Origin: Lethocerus indicus
Lineage: Eukaryota > Arthropoda > Insecta > Hemiptera > Belostomatidae
Reading direction: 5' to 3'
Length of the DNA: 64,000 nucleotides
Assembly (NCBI GenBank): GCA_019843655.1
Contig: JACDQD010000006.1
Location: forward strand, 8,734,034 to 8,798,033
Below, piece after piece: positions 12,001-27,000 of this stretch; the stretch's first letter is position 1; every line of letters begins with the position of its first letter. The position numbers and the translations under genes were made by a program. A model generated the notes under the pieces. That model was not told the DNA's origin. It saw only the letters and a list, made by a program, of their open reading frames with translations, and did not search any database.

Positions 12001-15000
12001 CCAGGCGATTAAACGTGAAAGGAATTTTGTCGCTTGGAAATTATTTACACCAGTATCGTTGAGCAAACCTGTGTCCAAAATTCGTACGCAGATCGTTAAA
12101 TAATCTGATTGAAACTTCATAGCCGAAACATATTACTTACATTTATAAAATGTCAAATTCTCATTCCGTCCCCATTGTACAACACGAAAATGTAGAGGGG
12201 TGATGTGCTGGAGATTGTCGTTAATTACTCAAAAGTTTTACCGCACTTCGGCAATCCGCTGGAGCTCCTCAAATCATAAAATGGGTACGGCGTTGGAGTA
12301 GCCCGTAATCCCGTTTGCCTGTGGCGCAATACGGAGCCGAGTGCGCCGGATTATCGTCCTCGGGTTAAATCTAGGAATCACAGCCGGCAGTATCAAATTC
12401 ACCGCCCCCGGAGGCGGTTTGTACTAGAAGGTTTTACGGCGGCCACTCGTAATGGAACCGGATTTTACTATCGGTTATTACGGTCCCTAGGATCTCACCG
12501 ATCCCGCCGGCCAGATGACTCCACAGATGAATACCGTTCCGAATTTCACCGGTAACGGGCAGGGAGAAACACCTTATTCCGGAATAAAAAACCCACATTT
12601 GGCCGAAATTTAATTTTTAATAATACAGTATGTAGAATTCATAAGTTACAGAAAAAACTCGGATACGATGGAGATCGATGTCACTTATTGAATATGAGAC
12701 TCCCCTCTAACATAGCCTAGCATCGGAATTGATACATAATGGTAACTATAAAACACTTTCTTTTACGGGACAATTGATTAAATAGAATTTTTAACACCCG
12801 TAAATATAACACTGTTTCACAAAAAAATGGTTTTGACCAATTCAATAATACACATTTTAATTTTATTTAGCAGGGCGCACTAACCTCAACGATTGGCAAG
12901 AGCGATCCGAGTTGACTTGAAAAAATGAATAATTCATGCCAATTTGCGTCCACTTCCCATGATAGTTTATTATTTGGTTCTCTTTTATTACGCCTTATAA
13001 AAGGAAGCGTCGTGTCGTCAACCCCGTTAATGAGCGTGGAATGTTCGCAGAATCATTCCTTACTCTGGGATCTTTCAATCTCTGGCCGCTTTTAAAACAG
13101 TGAGTTCTCCGCATGCACACGAGCACCTAACAAATAACATAACTCGTCTGTTTCTCCGAGTTTGACTACATCTTCAGAGAAGTGGGCAGTCATTTGCTGC
13201 TTATGGCTAAGTAAGTTTCATTGGCATATCGCCATTAGTATTGAGCGCGGCGGTCAGTGAGAGGAATAATATTTTGTAGGCACGCAGACATCACTATAAA
13301 TATCCTAAACTACTCTATTTAGTGGCTACCGAACTCGAGCGCCCCTCATTTTCGAATACTGATCGGCGTAGATGCTGAAAATTTAAAAATGTAACACAAC
13401 TAATAAATGAATAATTCAAGGCCCGCACTTGAGTTGGCACACGCCGATATTAATTGGACGTGGCCGTTATTAACATTCCGAATTAATTACAAGAACCTGA
13501 CAATTCTTCTTCAAGGTTACTTAATGGAATTAATTATAAAAAGGGGGGCTGAACGAATCGTCCCTGCACCGATAAACAAATTAGAAGAGGCGCGCGAGAG
13601 TTAGGGGGAGTGTGGAAGATAAGGGCGGAGGGGGGAGAGGGAGTTTATTGGAAGCAACACAATTTGATGCAGACGGGAGCGAGGAATCCAAGCAAATTAA
13701 ACTGGCTGGGTCCCAACTGGGCCCTTTTGAGACCACCCGATACCATACAACATCTTAACAGAACCAATGCTCGGTCTGAAATTTAACACGCAGCCATACT
13801 GCCACCCCACCATACCGCCCACCCCTTAGAACTTAGAAACCTCAAAGCTTAGGCGGCTATAGAGCACAAAATTCCACTTAGGAGTTCAGCCTCGACTCTT
13901 ATGGAGCGAGAAAACACTGCCTATAAATTCGGGTAAAACAGGCCCGTGGTTTTGAAATAGCTTCATTAATACGGGGTCGCGTTAATGGCGAATTCCGAAA
14001 GTACGAAACTGTTCTTTAACGTTTCCGTGATCTTCTCTTTGAGGACAAACTTCTCAATTAAACAATCTCCCAACGTCTTTCTACTTCCGTCAAAATTATA
14101 CTTCGATGATAAATGTGTTTTACTTTACGTGTTGTGGGTTATTTGTTGCTCCCCCCTCCAGCAATTACTCTTAATTCTAAAGTTACTTTACGCCTTGCTT
14201 ATCTATTACAAAACTGAAGAACTGGAATGATTACAAAACGAGTATTTACGTGGGCACGATTTACCTAATTTAAACAACTAAATAAAATAGTTTGTTTGAT
14301 ATGTAATCGTACTAATAAGAACCACACCGAAATAGTCGATTAAACAACAGTTTCATTTATACCCGGCCTGAAAATTTAGCTGGTGAAATAATTAGTCACT
14401 TAATTATTTAAATAAACACATTATCACATTAAATACCCAAATTGCGTGGACAAATCTTTCGTTAATTGAACTGTAGCGTTAGAGGAAAGAATTAAAAAGG
14501 ACAGAGAAAATAAGAGCCCTAAAAGTAAAGGAGAAATAAATAGAAATTATTCGTCACGAAATAATAATTACCAGTCGGAGTTTGTTTTACGAAATTAACT
14601 CCGGAAGCATTATGTATTCCCGAACACAAAATAAGGTTTCCTGTTGGGGCGCATTCAAAGGGAATACAATTAAATCAGTCAGGTGGGAATATTTGTCGAA
14701 CTGAACATGGGTCACCGGGTTGGCTCGAGGCTCTCTGGCTCCCAACAATAAGACATTTAAATAAACAACGCTGCTGTGGAACACTTCCAGGAGCTCGAAC
14801 AGGGAGCCCTCCCTCTAAAAGGTAAATAATGTCCGGGTTTAAAATAACTTTCATTTATTTATTCCGGACCGTATTGGGCGGCCAAGGGAGTTCCTCACGC
14901 TCCCGATAATGGCCCGCCTCCCCGCCGACATTAAACCGATAGTGGAATTTCAAATTTCTTACAGCACCCTGTAAAAAAAGGAAGCACTATCACCGATACG

Positions 15001-16000
15001 CCTGCGATTATCCGAAAATGCCCTTAACGAAAACTAACCATTCTCAATTCACATTTTCCCGGCACAATTCATTATGTTATTAATTGTCGATTGCAGAACA
15101 TTGGTATGCGTATGTGTACACCCATAAAATTGGTTTATCTGAAGCAAAATCATAAATTTAGGAAGTATATTAAAGTATGGATCGCCATCGGCCTCCTGAA
15201 TACTGAAAATTTTCGTAATAAAAATATAAACCACGATTTGAATTATTTTATATTTTTGGGAGGAGTACATAAATGCAATACAATTTTCACAAATAAAAGT
15301 TCATAAAAGGACTAACAATGTTGGTCAACGAATCGGAAACAGAATCATCTATAGATTTTTTTTTCCTTGGATCCCTGATTCAAAGCCTTCTTTGACTTAT
15401 TGCCATTGGCATTCTATAGAGCGCGCCGGGACTATAAACAGGCCCCAGTCGAATAGGAGAGTCGAACTCGGGTTGGGGCGGTGGGTCACGTAAAATATGC
15501 CCCGTTTACTGCCGCCAATGCTTTTACGGCTCGCCATTAAATCCTTAATGTCGTATTACACCGGTCCTAATTTCAGAGAGCGTTAACTCCCGGGTTTTAT
15601 AAACCATCTACAATGGACCTGGTCGCTTTCAATGAATACTCCCAAAATCGATGCCCTAAAAAGGTGCTTACAAAAAGGTGAGCATCAGAATTAATTGCAC
15701 ACAGGATTAATTCAGGATCTCTTGAATTTTACAAAAATGTAAATACAACGCTGACTATTATTGCTTTATAAATCTGATTGAACAATAAATGCATAATTCT
15801 TATTCAAATCGGTTTTAAAGCATCACGAACCTACAGTATTCCAACCCCTCGCAGACCACAAAACAGGTATATTAAATTTAATTTTAGTAATAAAATATTT
15901 AATGGAAATAGTACCAGCTATAAGTAAACTCTCCAGCGAAGAGGATAGGAATCGTTTATTGTCGTGAACAAATTTCATTGGGACTAGTTTAAATACATGA
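12001..16000. other. Gene-free stretch with five islands
   Basis: No supported gene. GC-richer islands lie at about 12240-12600, 13550-13870, 14720-14950 and 15410-15600, with a small one near 13960. The 12240-12600 island is the most internally patterned: it contains several TAATCC/GGATTA words (Otx/Bicoid-type homeodomain cores by consensus) and a 6-bp GC hairpin at 12402-12419. The AT-rich segment 13440-13545 carries several AATTAATT words. These are site-level resemblances only. Confidence 0.6.
12402..12419. repeat. Short GC hairpin
   Basis: ACCGCC pairs with GGCGGT around the 6-nt loop CCCGGA, inside the 12240-12600 GC island. Confidence 0.6.
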
Positions 16001-19000
16001 TGTTTGAATTATCAGAATCTGAAACCCTCTAACATAACAATGAAAATCATATAATGGGAAAAACCGTCAAATTTATTTTATCCGTCACTAATATAATTTT
16101 TATATATATATAAAAAACTTCAATCAAATACAAAAAAGTTTAATTAACTCGTAACATTAGTGGTTGAAGCCAAAAAGAGATATTTAATTAAAAGATAGCA
16201 TCGGCTGTATAAGTACGGAGCATTAAAAGGACGTCGGAATCGAGCAAAGCGAAGGCTTATTTGCGTCACCGGATCGAAGACAATCGTTATCCGTCACTAA
16301 TTCACTAACTCGTCGTGTGCCGCTAAACGACACCGTCTCGGAACAATTTCCTCCATGAATTATTGAATCTGGCCCCGGCCCTGCCCTCCAGCGGTGCACG
16401 ATAGGGGCCGTTTTCCAATGAACTGCCGCGCCTCCTTCCCTCCTCACAACACGGATGAAATAACACACTCGGAGAGGAAAGAGAATAAATTTAATTTTGC
16501 CGCTAAGCAGGTAAACAATACGGGCAACCGGGCACTGCTTACACGCACGAAATTATTACCGCTAAAATTCTAAATTTCCTATCGCTGTAATCAATTTCAT
16601 GGAGCATAAATTATTTGAGGATATACGTTGAATATTTCCCTTTTCTGTTGTAAGGGGGTTTCGGCATCGTCAGTAACTTTCATAATAACATTTCGCTGAC
16701 AAGAGTAGCTGCATCCGACATGCGAAAATCCTTAGGTACATTTACTGGTGGAATGCTGTTGCCGATGGCAGACCCCGTATTGGATTTATTTTTAATGGAT
16801 ATGGGGGACGAGAGAGAGAGAATCGACTGGCGGACCCCCAAACAAATACCTCGGGTTAAATGTGTTATTAATATTAATTGTAATCTCACCGTTCAGTGTA
16901 TCCGATCAGCTATTCCATTGGAAAAGAAGAGCCGCTTACCTGCAAATAGAAAAATCGTGTTACAAACGGCTTATTGTGACAACAATTCGTATATATGAGA
17001 ACTAGACACTCCTAATTAATTATAAGTAAACAATACAAATTAGGCAATAAATTACGCTAATTTTATTTGTAAAATGTAAAACACACTGCCGGGTGCTTTT
17101 TGAGACAACATAAAGAAATAACTCCTATAAGTCACCACATTCACTAAAGAAAATATATTTCTCATTAAGGCATTTTTCCTTCTATTAAGGCTTTATTCTT
17201 AATATCCAGGTAAGAGGCAATTTTTAATAAATAAATCTGGAGAGACTGTGTCTTTATTGTTTGTTGTACCGATTTATTACTTGTATTTATTCATAAGCGA
17301 TAAAAATAATTACTTGGAATCCAACCAAATTAGAAAACGCCAAGATAGGTATTTTAGTCGATTGTTGACCTGATGTCTGATGTTCAATAATATGTCTGAT
17401 GTTCAATTTAATTATGTGTATTTTATCGTTGTCTTGAGAAATGTTGGCCATAATCAGATTGGCAATGCCTCAAATAAAAAGTAGTATTCAGAATGAATGA
17501 AACAACGTTCTGTGACGTGTGACCTGTTTACTGCGCAGAACTGCTGTATAATTTATACACAGCTGAATTATAAATCCAAATATCTAGATCGACAACACTG
17601 GACCCTGATTCGTTAAATATAAAGCGTGTGAAACACACGAGCACCGAATGAAAGCAATGTCACAGAGGACCGCGTTCGCTTGTGAATAGGTTAATTAATA
17701 TAAGACAAATGGGATTGTAATGTAAAGCATTCTCTTTCAAAATAAAACCGCGTTGAAAACTTCTTGACATATACGTACATAAGATATTTTTTATTAAATA
17801 AATATATCAGAGCAGTAGTTAACGTCCAATACCAGAAAGAAACGTATACCTATTCAAGTGTAGACACGTGGAGTAAAGTTAGCACGATCAATTCGTGTAA
17901 AACACTTGGTGATTACAAGATGGTTAGAAGAGAAATACTGCAATCTACGAAAGTTAACCTTCGGACATTCAATCCTCCCGAGGTCCGGTCGACCGCTGTG
18001 TACACACGCATATTTTCAATAGGCCAACGCGTTCGGATTTTATAGGTTTCACCGCATCAAACCCGATTCCACTTTACGATTTAATTCGAGAATATTACTA
18101 TATATCAAAGGCACATCGATAAAAACAAACATCAGTTTTTGAAAATATATTAAAATCCAGTCGGATGAATTAAAGAAATATATTGCACGACGTTTGTAAC
18201 TTTTTCGGCAATTTCAAAGCACCGAGAAACATTTTTTTTACTAACTCAAAGCTTATACAAGTTGTATCAAATCTTTGAGGTTTTGGCATTATGCTTCAAT
18301 CAGTTTATATTGGCACTCTTCCAGTCAACGGGAAATCCGGTAATAACCGCTAGGTTAAAAAATTATTATCTCCTATTATAATTTTCCATTTTTAAAAATA
18401 TGATAATACGAATTTCAGCCACAAGATAACAAGTTTTACTATTCCAACGTTTTTATGAAATGTAATTTTCAAGACCGGAGCCAAACTAAAGCGTCTGAAG
18501 AATCTGCACGACAGGCATTTAGTACCATTAATCATGTTAATTATTTTCAATCGTTATAATAAGGTCGTTATTATTCTTGCAAAATCATTTTATACCCCGA
18601 AACGGCGGAAGGGAATGTACACGTGCGAACACTAAGCGTCATGTTATTGCTGGTCTGTTTCTATTTTTTTTTTGACTTTTTTTTATTTTATGACGTATCA
18701 GAGAATCGTTGCAGGTCGCATGACGTGATCAGCGATACTGTTATCTGAGGGAGCAGTATTCTCTCTTGAACTATCGCCTCAGAGTTGTTCTCGCTCGCAT
18801 TCCTCCCGGCGATGGCCAATAAAATGATGGCATCTCGTTGTAAAATAAAATCAAGACAACTGTGGTCCAGTTTCTTTAGCCTGGTCTCTCGTAATACTTT
18901 AACCCCGTAATGACATAAGCAACCTTTAATGCATTAGTATTCCATTCAGATAGAATGTACTGGGATTTCCACTGCCAAACCCGTTTACAGTTTACAATTT

Positions 19001-20000
19001 TACTGCGCTCTAAGATATGATAATGTTCGATAATGTGGTACGTTAGACAGACCCGAGATGATACCTTCCACGTGCCGTAGCCATAAGATAGAGAATAAAA
19101 ATATAAAATAACTACTGACGAGGTGATACTGACAATAGTAGCGGTAATATATACGCCTTGTTTTCACATATCAAATCTCAACTATCTTTTCCTGGAGCGA
19201 GTCGTTTCTTTAAGGAAGGGAAAGACGAGTGGGGCCGGTTGTGCGAAGAGAGGACGTTTGACTGACACTGCGGACAGAGAAAAGCTGAGCTGGGTGACAT
19301 TTTAGAGCTTGCAGAGGACAGGCATTTATGTAGGTCAGCGGTGGATCTTGCGATTGGACACGTATTAGGAAGGGGGCACTGACTGCTTTCCGTCATGAAA
19401 TGATTCGATGCGCCGCACGGAAGCAACACAATTGCGAACGATCACAATAATATATTATACTGCTCGAATTACAATTTAAAATATTACGCTACGACGTTTT
19501 TTCAGGTATTATTGTTGGGTTAAAAAAATGGAACACCGGGTCACGTACTCCAAGTCGGAACGTGGAGGTCATCCGCTAAATGAATACGCCGATACCGCTA
19601 TGGCTTTAAAACGCTCTTATTTTCTTTAAATGGTCGTTACGACCTTCCCTATTTGTTGCCATGCACAGTATTTTCAGTAAGAAATTGTTCGGATTTAGTT
19701 TTCCTCAACTTCAAATGACCATGCGGTTTTTAAATGTATGTAGGATTAACTATTTTTTTTAAATTTAAATATATCTTCCCTCTGGAACATGTTACTGTAT
19801 TATCGGCCAACAAATCTTTTCCCAACAATCGTAATTTCTTTCTTAAACAGTGTTCATTTCCATAGTATTTCGAATTAGTATTGTTTGTATTTTACAAAAA
19901 GAAATTTGTAGTGACAATTGTGCAAGTTGTAAACCAGACGGTGATAAGAAGCATCTTTAAAGACAAGAAGATATGATTACGTATCAATCACACAGGGCGC
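16001..20000. other. Gene-free, mostly AT-rich stretch
   Basis: No supported gene and the lowest density of islands in the first third of the window. Only 16310-16460 and a moderate rise at about 19170-19420 stand out. A 16-bp direct duplication lies at 17373-17407. A near-perfect AT palindrome centred on ATATATATAT lies at about 16097-16117. T-rich runs occur near 18660-18690. Open frames of up to 93 codons (17764-18045 plus) do not resemble any protein I recognise. Confidence 0.65.
17373..17407. repeat. Tandem 16-bp direct duplication
   Basis: ATGTCTGATGTTCAAT occurs exactly twice (17373-17388 and 17392-17407), three bases apart, giving a 19-bp period. Exact identity suggests a recent local slippage duplication. 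Confidence 0.9.
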
Positions 20001-23000
20001 ACGTTTCTTCTCTGTCGCCGGATAAGCGAACTCTGGGTACAAAGTGTTTACGCCCACGTCACCCTAAACACAATCACGGGGCCTCTACCACCGGCAACTT
20101 TGAAATGATTACAAGAGAGGGATTCATTACCTCAAATCGACACAATTACGGCGTAGTCTGTTCCTGAAGGTTGCATTCAAATGAGGAAAGAAGGCTCCAT
20201 TAAACGGGAATGAATGACAATGGATTCTAAATAGGGAAATCGGAGAGCGGCTGCGGGGGCGCGGACGGGGAGGTGTCGAATAGGGGATGGTTGGGGCGCT
20301 CGGGGCAGGTAATTTGAAGGGCGCCCCTGTGGTGGCTGACTATAAATAATGCGATTTTGTTGTAGAGAGAGGGGGCTCATCATCATATTGGGGCCGGCAG
20401 GCCGGGTCTAGGGGGCGGCCTGCCGTTGACGGAGACCGGCGCCGCCCATGAATCATGAGCCGCGCGTCTCCCCCTTCAATCAACCCAACCCAGCCCAGCC
20501 CTTCACCTACCCCCAGACCTGCACTCAATCCAATACCGTTCATGTCTGCTTCCGACGTCCCGCCTAAACCCCGGCCGGACCGGAGAGCCGACCGTCATAA
20601 TAAATAAATATAACACCGTTGTTTCCAGGCGCCCCGTAATGCGAAGATTACTTTTGACACAATTGAGACATTATCATCGCCCCGAAGATCGTTTACAATA
20701 TCTTACAACGGTTCGAAAGAATGGTCTCGGCTCTGAAATTCGAGACCAAGACGTTTAGTGCAGTCGTAAATATAACGAATCTGAAGGAAACAGTGCCTAT
20801 CGGTTATCTAAGGACAGAGATTGTAAGTGTAGACGAGGGTAGACATTTTAAGTGACGATAACAATTCACAACCTGCGTGATTAATGCCTAAGTCGGTTAG
20901 TGAACACACAAATTTATTTTTGGAATAGTTCCGTCCCTTGTAAATCCTGAGTATGCGCAGTATCTGTATAAGTATAAAGTACGAGTCATTTACAAAATTA
21001 TCTATTAACGAAAGCTTCTGTCGGAGGAATTAAAGTTGCGACCCAGACACTTTCAGTCGGGAGGGCAAGCTCGGAGTGGGTGACTCTGTAATTCGGACAG
21101 GCTGCACAAACTGAACTTTGCACAATGAACAACGGATAATCGGGGATACAATACGCCAATGAGTTTAAACCGGGAGAGACCCTTGCAGGGTGAGAAAGGG
21201 AGGGGTGGGATAAGAGAGTGAGAGGGTTGGGGATGGAGTGAGAGCGGGCAGACAACAACAGCAACGGACTCGGACAACCAACAACGCAGAAACCCGCACA
21301 ATTCCTCCTACCTTCAGACAGTATAACCAAAACTAGTTACAAAACAACGGGCCGAATGAGGAAAGTAAATCGGGTTTAAATTCGCAAATTTTCAGTAAGA
21401 AGAACCAACCTCGTACAAATTCGAATAACTAACCCAGGATCTTGATATTCGTTATTTATTAATGAGGCGTCTAAATTAATGGATCAAACATTTAAAAGGA
21501 ATGAGAGGGTTTCTTGAAAGCATCAGGAAACACAACCACCGGTAGCATAAAATATGCATGAACAAGTGAATTACCGAGGCCTACTGATTTTCAGATGGAA
21601 GTAAAAACCTGCGGGTTATGTGTGGGGTAAGTGTAGTAATATCTGAGAAAATGCTATGTCGTATAATGCTACAAGTTGTTTGTTTTGAGGTACAATGTTA
21701 GTGATATATGAGAATAATTTTAAAAAAATAATATTAGTCCTTTCGTCTACCGAGAAGTTAGATCCTACCTCTCATAGGTGAGGTTTTAAAAAATACATAG
21801 TAAGAGTTCAATATCTTCTTTTCCTCAGGGCCCTCAAAATATGAAGGGGAAGCCGCGGACGAAAGTACTATCGGAGAAAAGTTCCGAACTTTGTTTAGCG
21901 GCGCCCGGGACCCCCGCCGAGATTAGGTATTTCCTAGGGTGGGGCGGGGCGAAATTTTCGAATAGCCGACCTCAAAAAAGGGAAGAGCCAGAAAAGAAGT
22001 TATTTTCTTAATGACTCGCAGGACTTGGCAGCTCCGGATTGGGCTCCTGCTACAATTAGCGATAATGACAGCCGCGTTGAAATAAAAGTAAAAAAAGGCG
22101 AAAAAAGAAATAACAAAAAACAAAAAAAAAACGATAATTGGCGAACATAAACTTCTGCTTCTCTACGATTTGCAAATTGAACTCCTTTCTTATGCAAATG
22201 TCCCCCTTATTAAATCGGTCTGTACGAATGTTGTTTTTCTTTTCACCGAATTAACCGAGGTAAATGTAAATTCTGTGTAAGTCTTCGAAGTGAACTTGGC
22301 TAATTCTTGAGTTTTATGACTTCTTCAATTGAATAACTCTACAGCCCAGGCAGCCCGCGGGCGTTCCTCCCCGGTACATAAAAGATTTAAGGTTGGACAA
22401 ATATACATAATGTAACTTTGAATGTGGACATAGAAATGTTTTACCGGTTATATTCAAAACTCAGTGAGGTATTACTGACTGGTTTACTGAAACTCTTGAC
22501 AGTTGCATAACTGGCAAACAACAAAGCTATGTGTAACATTAATGCCACAGAACTAACAGAACGATATCACCGTCACCCGTCGCGGCGGGTATATCTGTAT
22601 AATGCGACAACAGATATTGGATCCTACATTAACTACAATATCTGAATCTGAACTGTAAAGGTTTAATTTCAGTGTGCTGCGAAATTTAAATGTAATAAAT
22701 CTTAAGGCAGAAAAGATTCCAAATTAGAATAAAAGTAATTACAGTTTTAATATTCGCGATATCCGATTCAGCGGCTGTTAAGAAAATTAGTTTATCAATC
22801 GTAGTAAACAATAACCGGAGCTACTGAATTCTTTATGGGGTGTATAAATAATTTATAATACCCCAATCCCCTAGCCAGAAGAAAAAAGAGTAGAGGCGAA
22901 GGAGACATTTGGCAAACAGGATAGAGATAGAGTCTAAGGGCGGCATTAGGGAAGGAAATAACGTCGGGCTGGGATGAGTTACTACCGCCGGGAGCCACGC

Positions 23001-24200
23001 GAAACGTTTTTCCAAAATAAATCAACCGTCGACAGCGCCATTTCGCGATGTTGTCCCCCTCCCCCCTCTTTAATTAAGAAACTTCCTTATCCGAGAACAC
23101 CATCCGCTAAACGTTCGAGTTGATTTTATTCCAATGAGAGAACGACAGAGGAATGACAAGGTGAAGGGGAGGTTAGAGGCTCCGGTAAATAACTGCCCGA
23201 ATGCCAATCGTATAACTTGGAAACAATCACCTCGTGATGACTATAGGCTTCACTTATTTAGTACTTCGTTCGAGGGCTCGTATTTAATTTTTGTCTAAGA
23301 ATAAAACGAGGTAAGAGAAGCGGCGATTATACGGGTCTTACAAGAATGCACGCCACCAAAATGCTAACGGAAGTTGGATTCTCTGCACGATCTTGGATAT
23401 TGAGCTGGGGGTTCTCCACGTGGACAAACTTTATTTCTGAACGGTGTAGTCTCTATAAAGAAAGCAATGACAAAGATCGAAATCGTTTCGAATATTAATA
23501 GGAAAGCAAATTACCTCAAGAGGTGATTCTGATTGAACGCACCGGACGAGCTACAAGTGGTCTAGAAGATAAGTGGTTCTTAATAAGTTAGAAGAGTTAG
23601 AAGAGTTATATTCATAATTCATTCAGGGTTAAGCATATTTCGGTTAGATATGAATCGATTAAATATTGTTGTCCAGGAAAATAGAGCTAAAGAGAGAGCC
23701 TTAACTAAGAACTAGTTTCCTACCTTGTCTATAATGTGGTCTGTGTGTATAAAAGCATTGCTCACAACCGATTGAGCCGGATCACCCTTCTATGAAAATC
23801 TCTACGTCGTAAAAAACGAAGCCGACAACCCCCAGAGCAAGCTATCCCTTTCTATTTATCCGGGTGCTTCCCCCGACCTAAACTCTAACGAAATATAATT
23901 CGAAGGGGTCCAAATTTAAAATAATAAAAAAAGGAAAGGAAAAAGAATATTTGCAATTGTAATGGACGGTCCCCGGCCGTGCTTGAGCCCGGTCTCTTTC
24001 GGGCCCGACTCGGAAGGGGAAGTTATCCGTTTCAATAGAGGGGTCTGCCTGCCCCTCGGCGCATAACTTAAAAGAGTGGCCCGCCCTCAGGAAGACCGGT
24101 CCAATGTACTTTGTCGAATTCATGATTTTATCCGGTTGAGGAAAAAAAAACTTTCCCTGTGGTGAAAAAGCACTTAGAAGGCATCCTAGGAACAAATTTT
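20001..24200. other. Gene-free stretch rich in GC islands
   Basis: No supported gene. Islands lie at about 20200-20600, 21020-21320, 21810-22060, 22860-23110 and 23840-24110. Overlapping open frames on both strands coincide with the islands (for example 20340-20543 and 20998-21330, both minus) and give unrecognised, low-complexity peptides. The 20200-20600 island contains the strongest GC-stem hairpin in the window. Confidence 0.65.
20395..20425. repeat. 10-bp all-perfect GC-rich hairpin
   Basis: CGGCAGGCCG (20395-20404) is the exact reverse complement of CGGCCTGCCG (20416-20425), with an 11-nt loop. Nine of ten pairs are G-C, so a cruciform or RNA hairpin here would be very stable. It lies in a GC island with no gene. 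The short run of Ts expected of a bacterial terminator is absent, and the context is eukaryotic. Confidence 0.8.
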
Positions 24201-27000
24201 ACAAGGTTCCTACTCGCGAAATTACTCGCCACACTGAAATTGATCTTTGAATGTATATACTATATATTATATTTTAAATATAATTATTTCAGGTATAAAA
24301 CGGTCTCTTAGCAGCTCTCTTTAGTTGAACTCTTATCACTCATTTGTCTAAATATGAGACGCTTTCTGTGAATCAGAATCGATATTAATGAGCGGCCGTA
24401 CCCCGGCGAAAACCCTAGGAAGAAAAAACCCTACGAATAAAAAAATAAACACTCCATTGAAATGTAAATACTGACATATCAATTAATATTTTATACTCCA
24501 AAAATTAATGATCACAATCTCACTAAAATCGTCCTCGTTCTGCACAATCGTTGTAATAAATGTCTAGTTTACAGACTTAAAATAAACAGCGTAACTGGAC
24601 AAAATATACTAATGGATTTGTTTTCACACATTTTAAACTTCGTTGGATTCGAATTCTTAAAATCCCCGTGCATCCATCATGGAATGCGCAGCTGACTTCG
24701 ATTGCCGCGTTCCAGCAAATTCCACACCAAAGGCGCCGAACAGAAAAGGCAAGAGTCAACAGGTGTAAATACCATTTCGAAACTCATATTGCCTTACCAA
24801 CAGAAAGGTAAAGGTCAGTGAAGACCAGTGCTTAACAATCTGCGAATGACTTAGAATGTTCGACGCGACATGCAGTATGCTGTTTTAAAAATAGGGGTAG
24901 CAGGTAGCATTCCGAAACCTCTCTTGGACCTTCCTCATACGTATCATAAAATAAATAAATATTTCTTAACAAAAACAATTTTAATTATGTTGGTATACTT
25001 TGCTAATACGAGGGAAGAAATGTAATACCTTCTACATGGAGGAAAGTTTATATAAATATTCTCGCAACTCCCCCTCCATTCGAGCCGAACGATAATTAAA
25101 GTTTCCTACCCTCCCCCCCACCCACTATATTTTATTTATTCCCTTTTCGTCGTCCTGCATAAACAACGATAAAGCGGTAAGAAGAGTCCACTCGGCCGTT
25201 AGGGCGGATAAGACGATGAAAAAGAAAAAGGGAAGAAAGGACGGAGGGGGCGAAGCGGGCTTTAATACGGCGTAATGACACGGGGAAAAAATTGACTCAC
25301 AACCAGAGGGAGCCACTCCACCCATCATCATTGTATAACTATCCACGCAGTAAGCCCGCTTCAATATCGCTCTCCCATGTAATTTGGTTTTTAAATTATT
25401 TTTGGAATGCGAGGGAGGGTCAATGTCTGACACACACAGGCCTACTCAACTTACATACATTTGGGAGGGAGAAAAATGAAGCCCGGAAAAAATGTAATAA
25501 AACCATCCAGCTTTGACGGAAGAAAACAAAAATTAATAACATCCGGGAGACGATAAATTTCATATTCCATGTAACAATACAGGAATGAAATTTCATTTAA
25601 CTTTTTTCAGCCAGTAACCATTTCAGGTAATATTTTGCAATTTAATAATATAAATGAAATATATAAACGTGTGTACATTAAATATAAAATGTATCCGTCT
25701 GTGTGTCTGCAGAAAAAACGTCAACTAGGCCCACATGGTAAACAAGTATCACAAAATATCTTGAACTAATCCTGTTACTACTAACTGGCCAAATGAAGAA
25801 GCCACGTTTTAAATATAACATGATAGCGTTTTAATTCATTCCATTCTGTTTGGGCAGGGACTACTAATTAATCCTAATTTCTAAGTGTCCGAAGAAGAAA
25901 CATTAATATAAAACACATTTTCAGCGCGGCCTCCACTTTCGGTGCGAGGGGGAGTAACACTGAAGTGTCCGCTGTTGCCTTAGTACTCGTGAGGGGGTTG
26001 TTTAATGCTATTTGGGCGAGTAATTGTTCTGTATTAGGGTGCAGTCGGTGTGAGCTCGTTGGCCTTTGGGTTGTTGGAGCCACACGCCAGTACACCTCCT
26101 AAGCGGTACCTCGCAAGGAAATTCGATATCCGTATTCAATACTATGCTGATCTATAAAATTCGATTGAACTTAATAGTCCAGATTGAAAACTAGTCATCA
26201 AAGCGTTTATAAATTATTTAACACCTTGAAGCAAAACAAAAACTGATCAAATATATGAACAGCGAAACTACAATCGCAACATTGCAATATTTTCTATTTT
26301 TTTGTAGACGTTTTACAAGCGTCTCCGTCTTCCATGGCCACGGTCGGATCACGACCAATCGGTAAAGCGTTTCTCGGCCCCGTGAAAAAAAAAGTGCGTA
26401 GGAACTGAGCAATATATTATAAGTCAGGGCCAGCCGTCCGGGGCTATACATCAACCCGTTATCTGAAATGCGCGGGGGTGGAGCGGTGAAGAAGAGCGCT
26501 CGTTGTCGCCTCCCTTCCCTTAGAAGAGAAAGCTCCGGGGGCGGGGTTGTTAGGACTCGTCCTAAACCGCACCACCCTACGCCCCCAGCACCTAGCTAAT
26601 TGTCGTCGGCCGGCAGATAAGTCCGGACACGGTATCACCATTTATTTCTACAGTGAGGGTAGACACGGGCGGAGTCGTCTAAAAAGCATGTTGTCGGGTA
26701 GGCGCAGGGGAGGGCCACAGGGAACACGGTAAATCTCATAGAATGATCGCAGAGTAAACACCAGTGTAAGACTTTTAAGAACAAGTGCCCGAAGAAATAT
26801 TTTGAACAAGAACTATAAGTAATCACGAGACACTGGTATCAAATTAACATAATGTCGTTTAGGTTGTTGTTTATTTATATATTATTTCTGAAACAGGAAT
26901 TTTAAACCAACATAATCATGCAGAATACTATACACTAATCTAAGGGTCTTCGCTAATGCGAATTCCCAGCAGGATATTTTACAAGCTCGAGTTTCGTTCT
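24201..27000. other. Gene-free stretch, islands in second half
   Basis: No supported gene. An AT palindrome of 8-bp arms lies at about 24266-24282. GC-richer islands lie at about 25180-25330, 25910-26110 and 26320-26730. The last of these has open frames on both strands (26459-26641 minus, 26547-26732 plus) that I treat as composition effects. Confidence 0.6.

Noticed and set aside
17373..17407. CRISPR-like repeats
   Set aside because: Only two copies with a 3-bp gap in eukaryotic DNA; a simple duplication.
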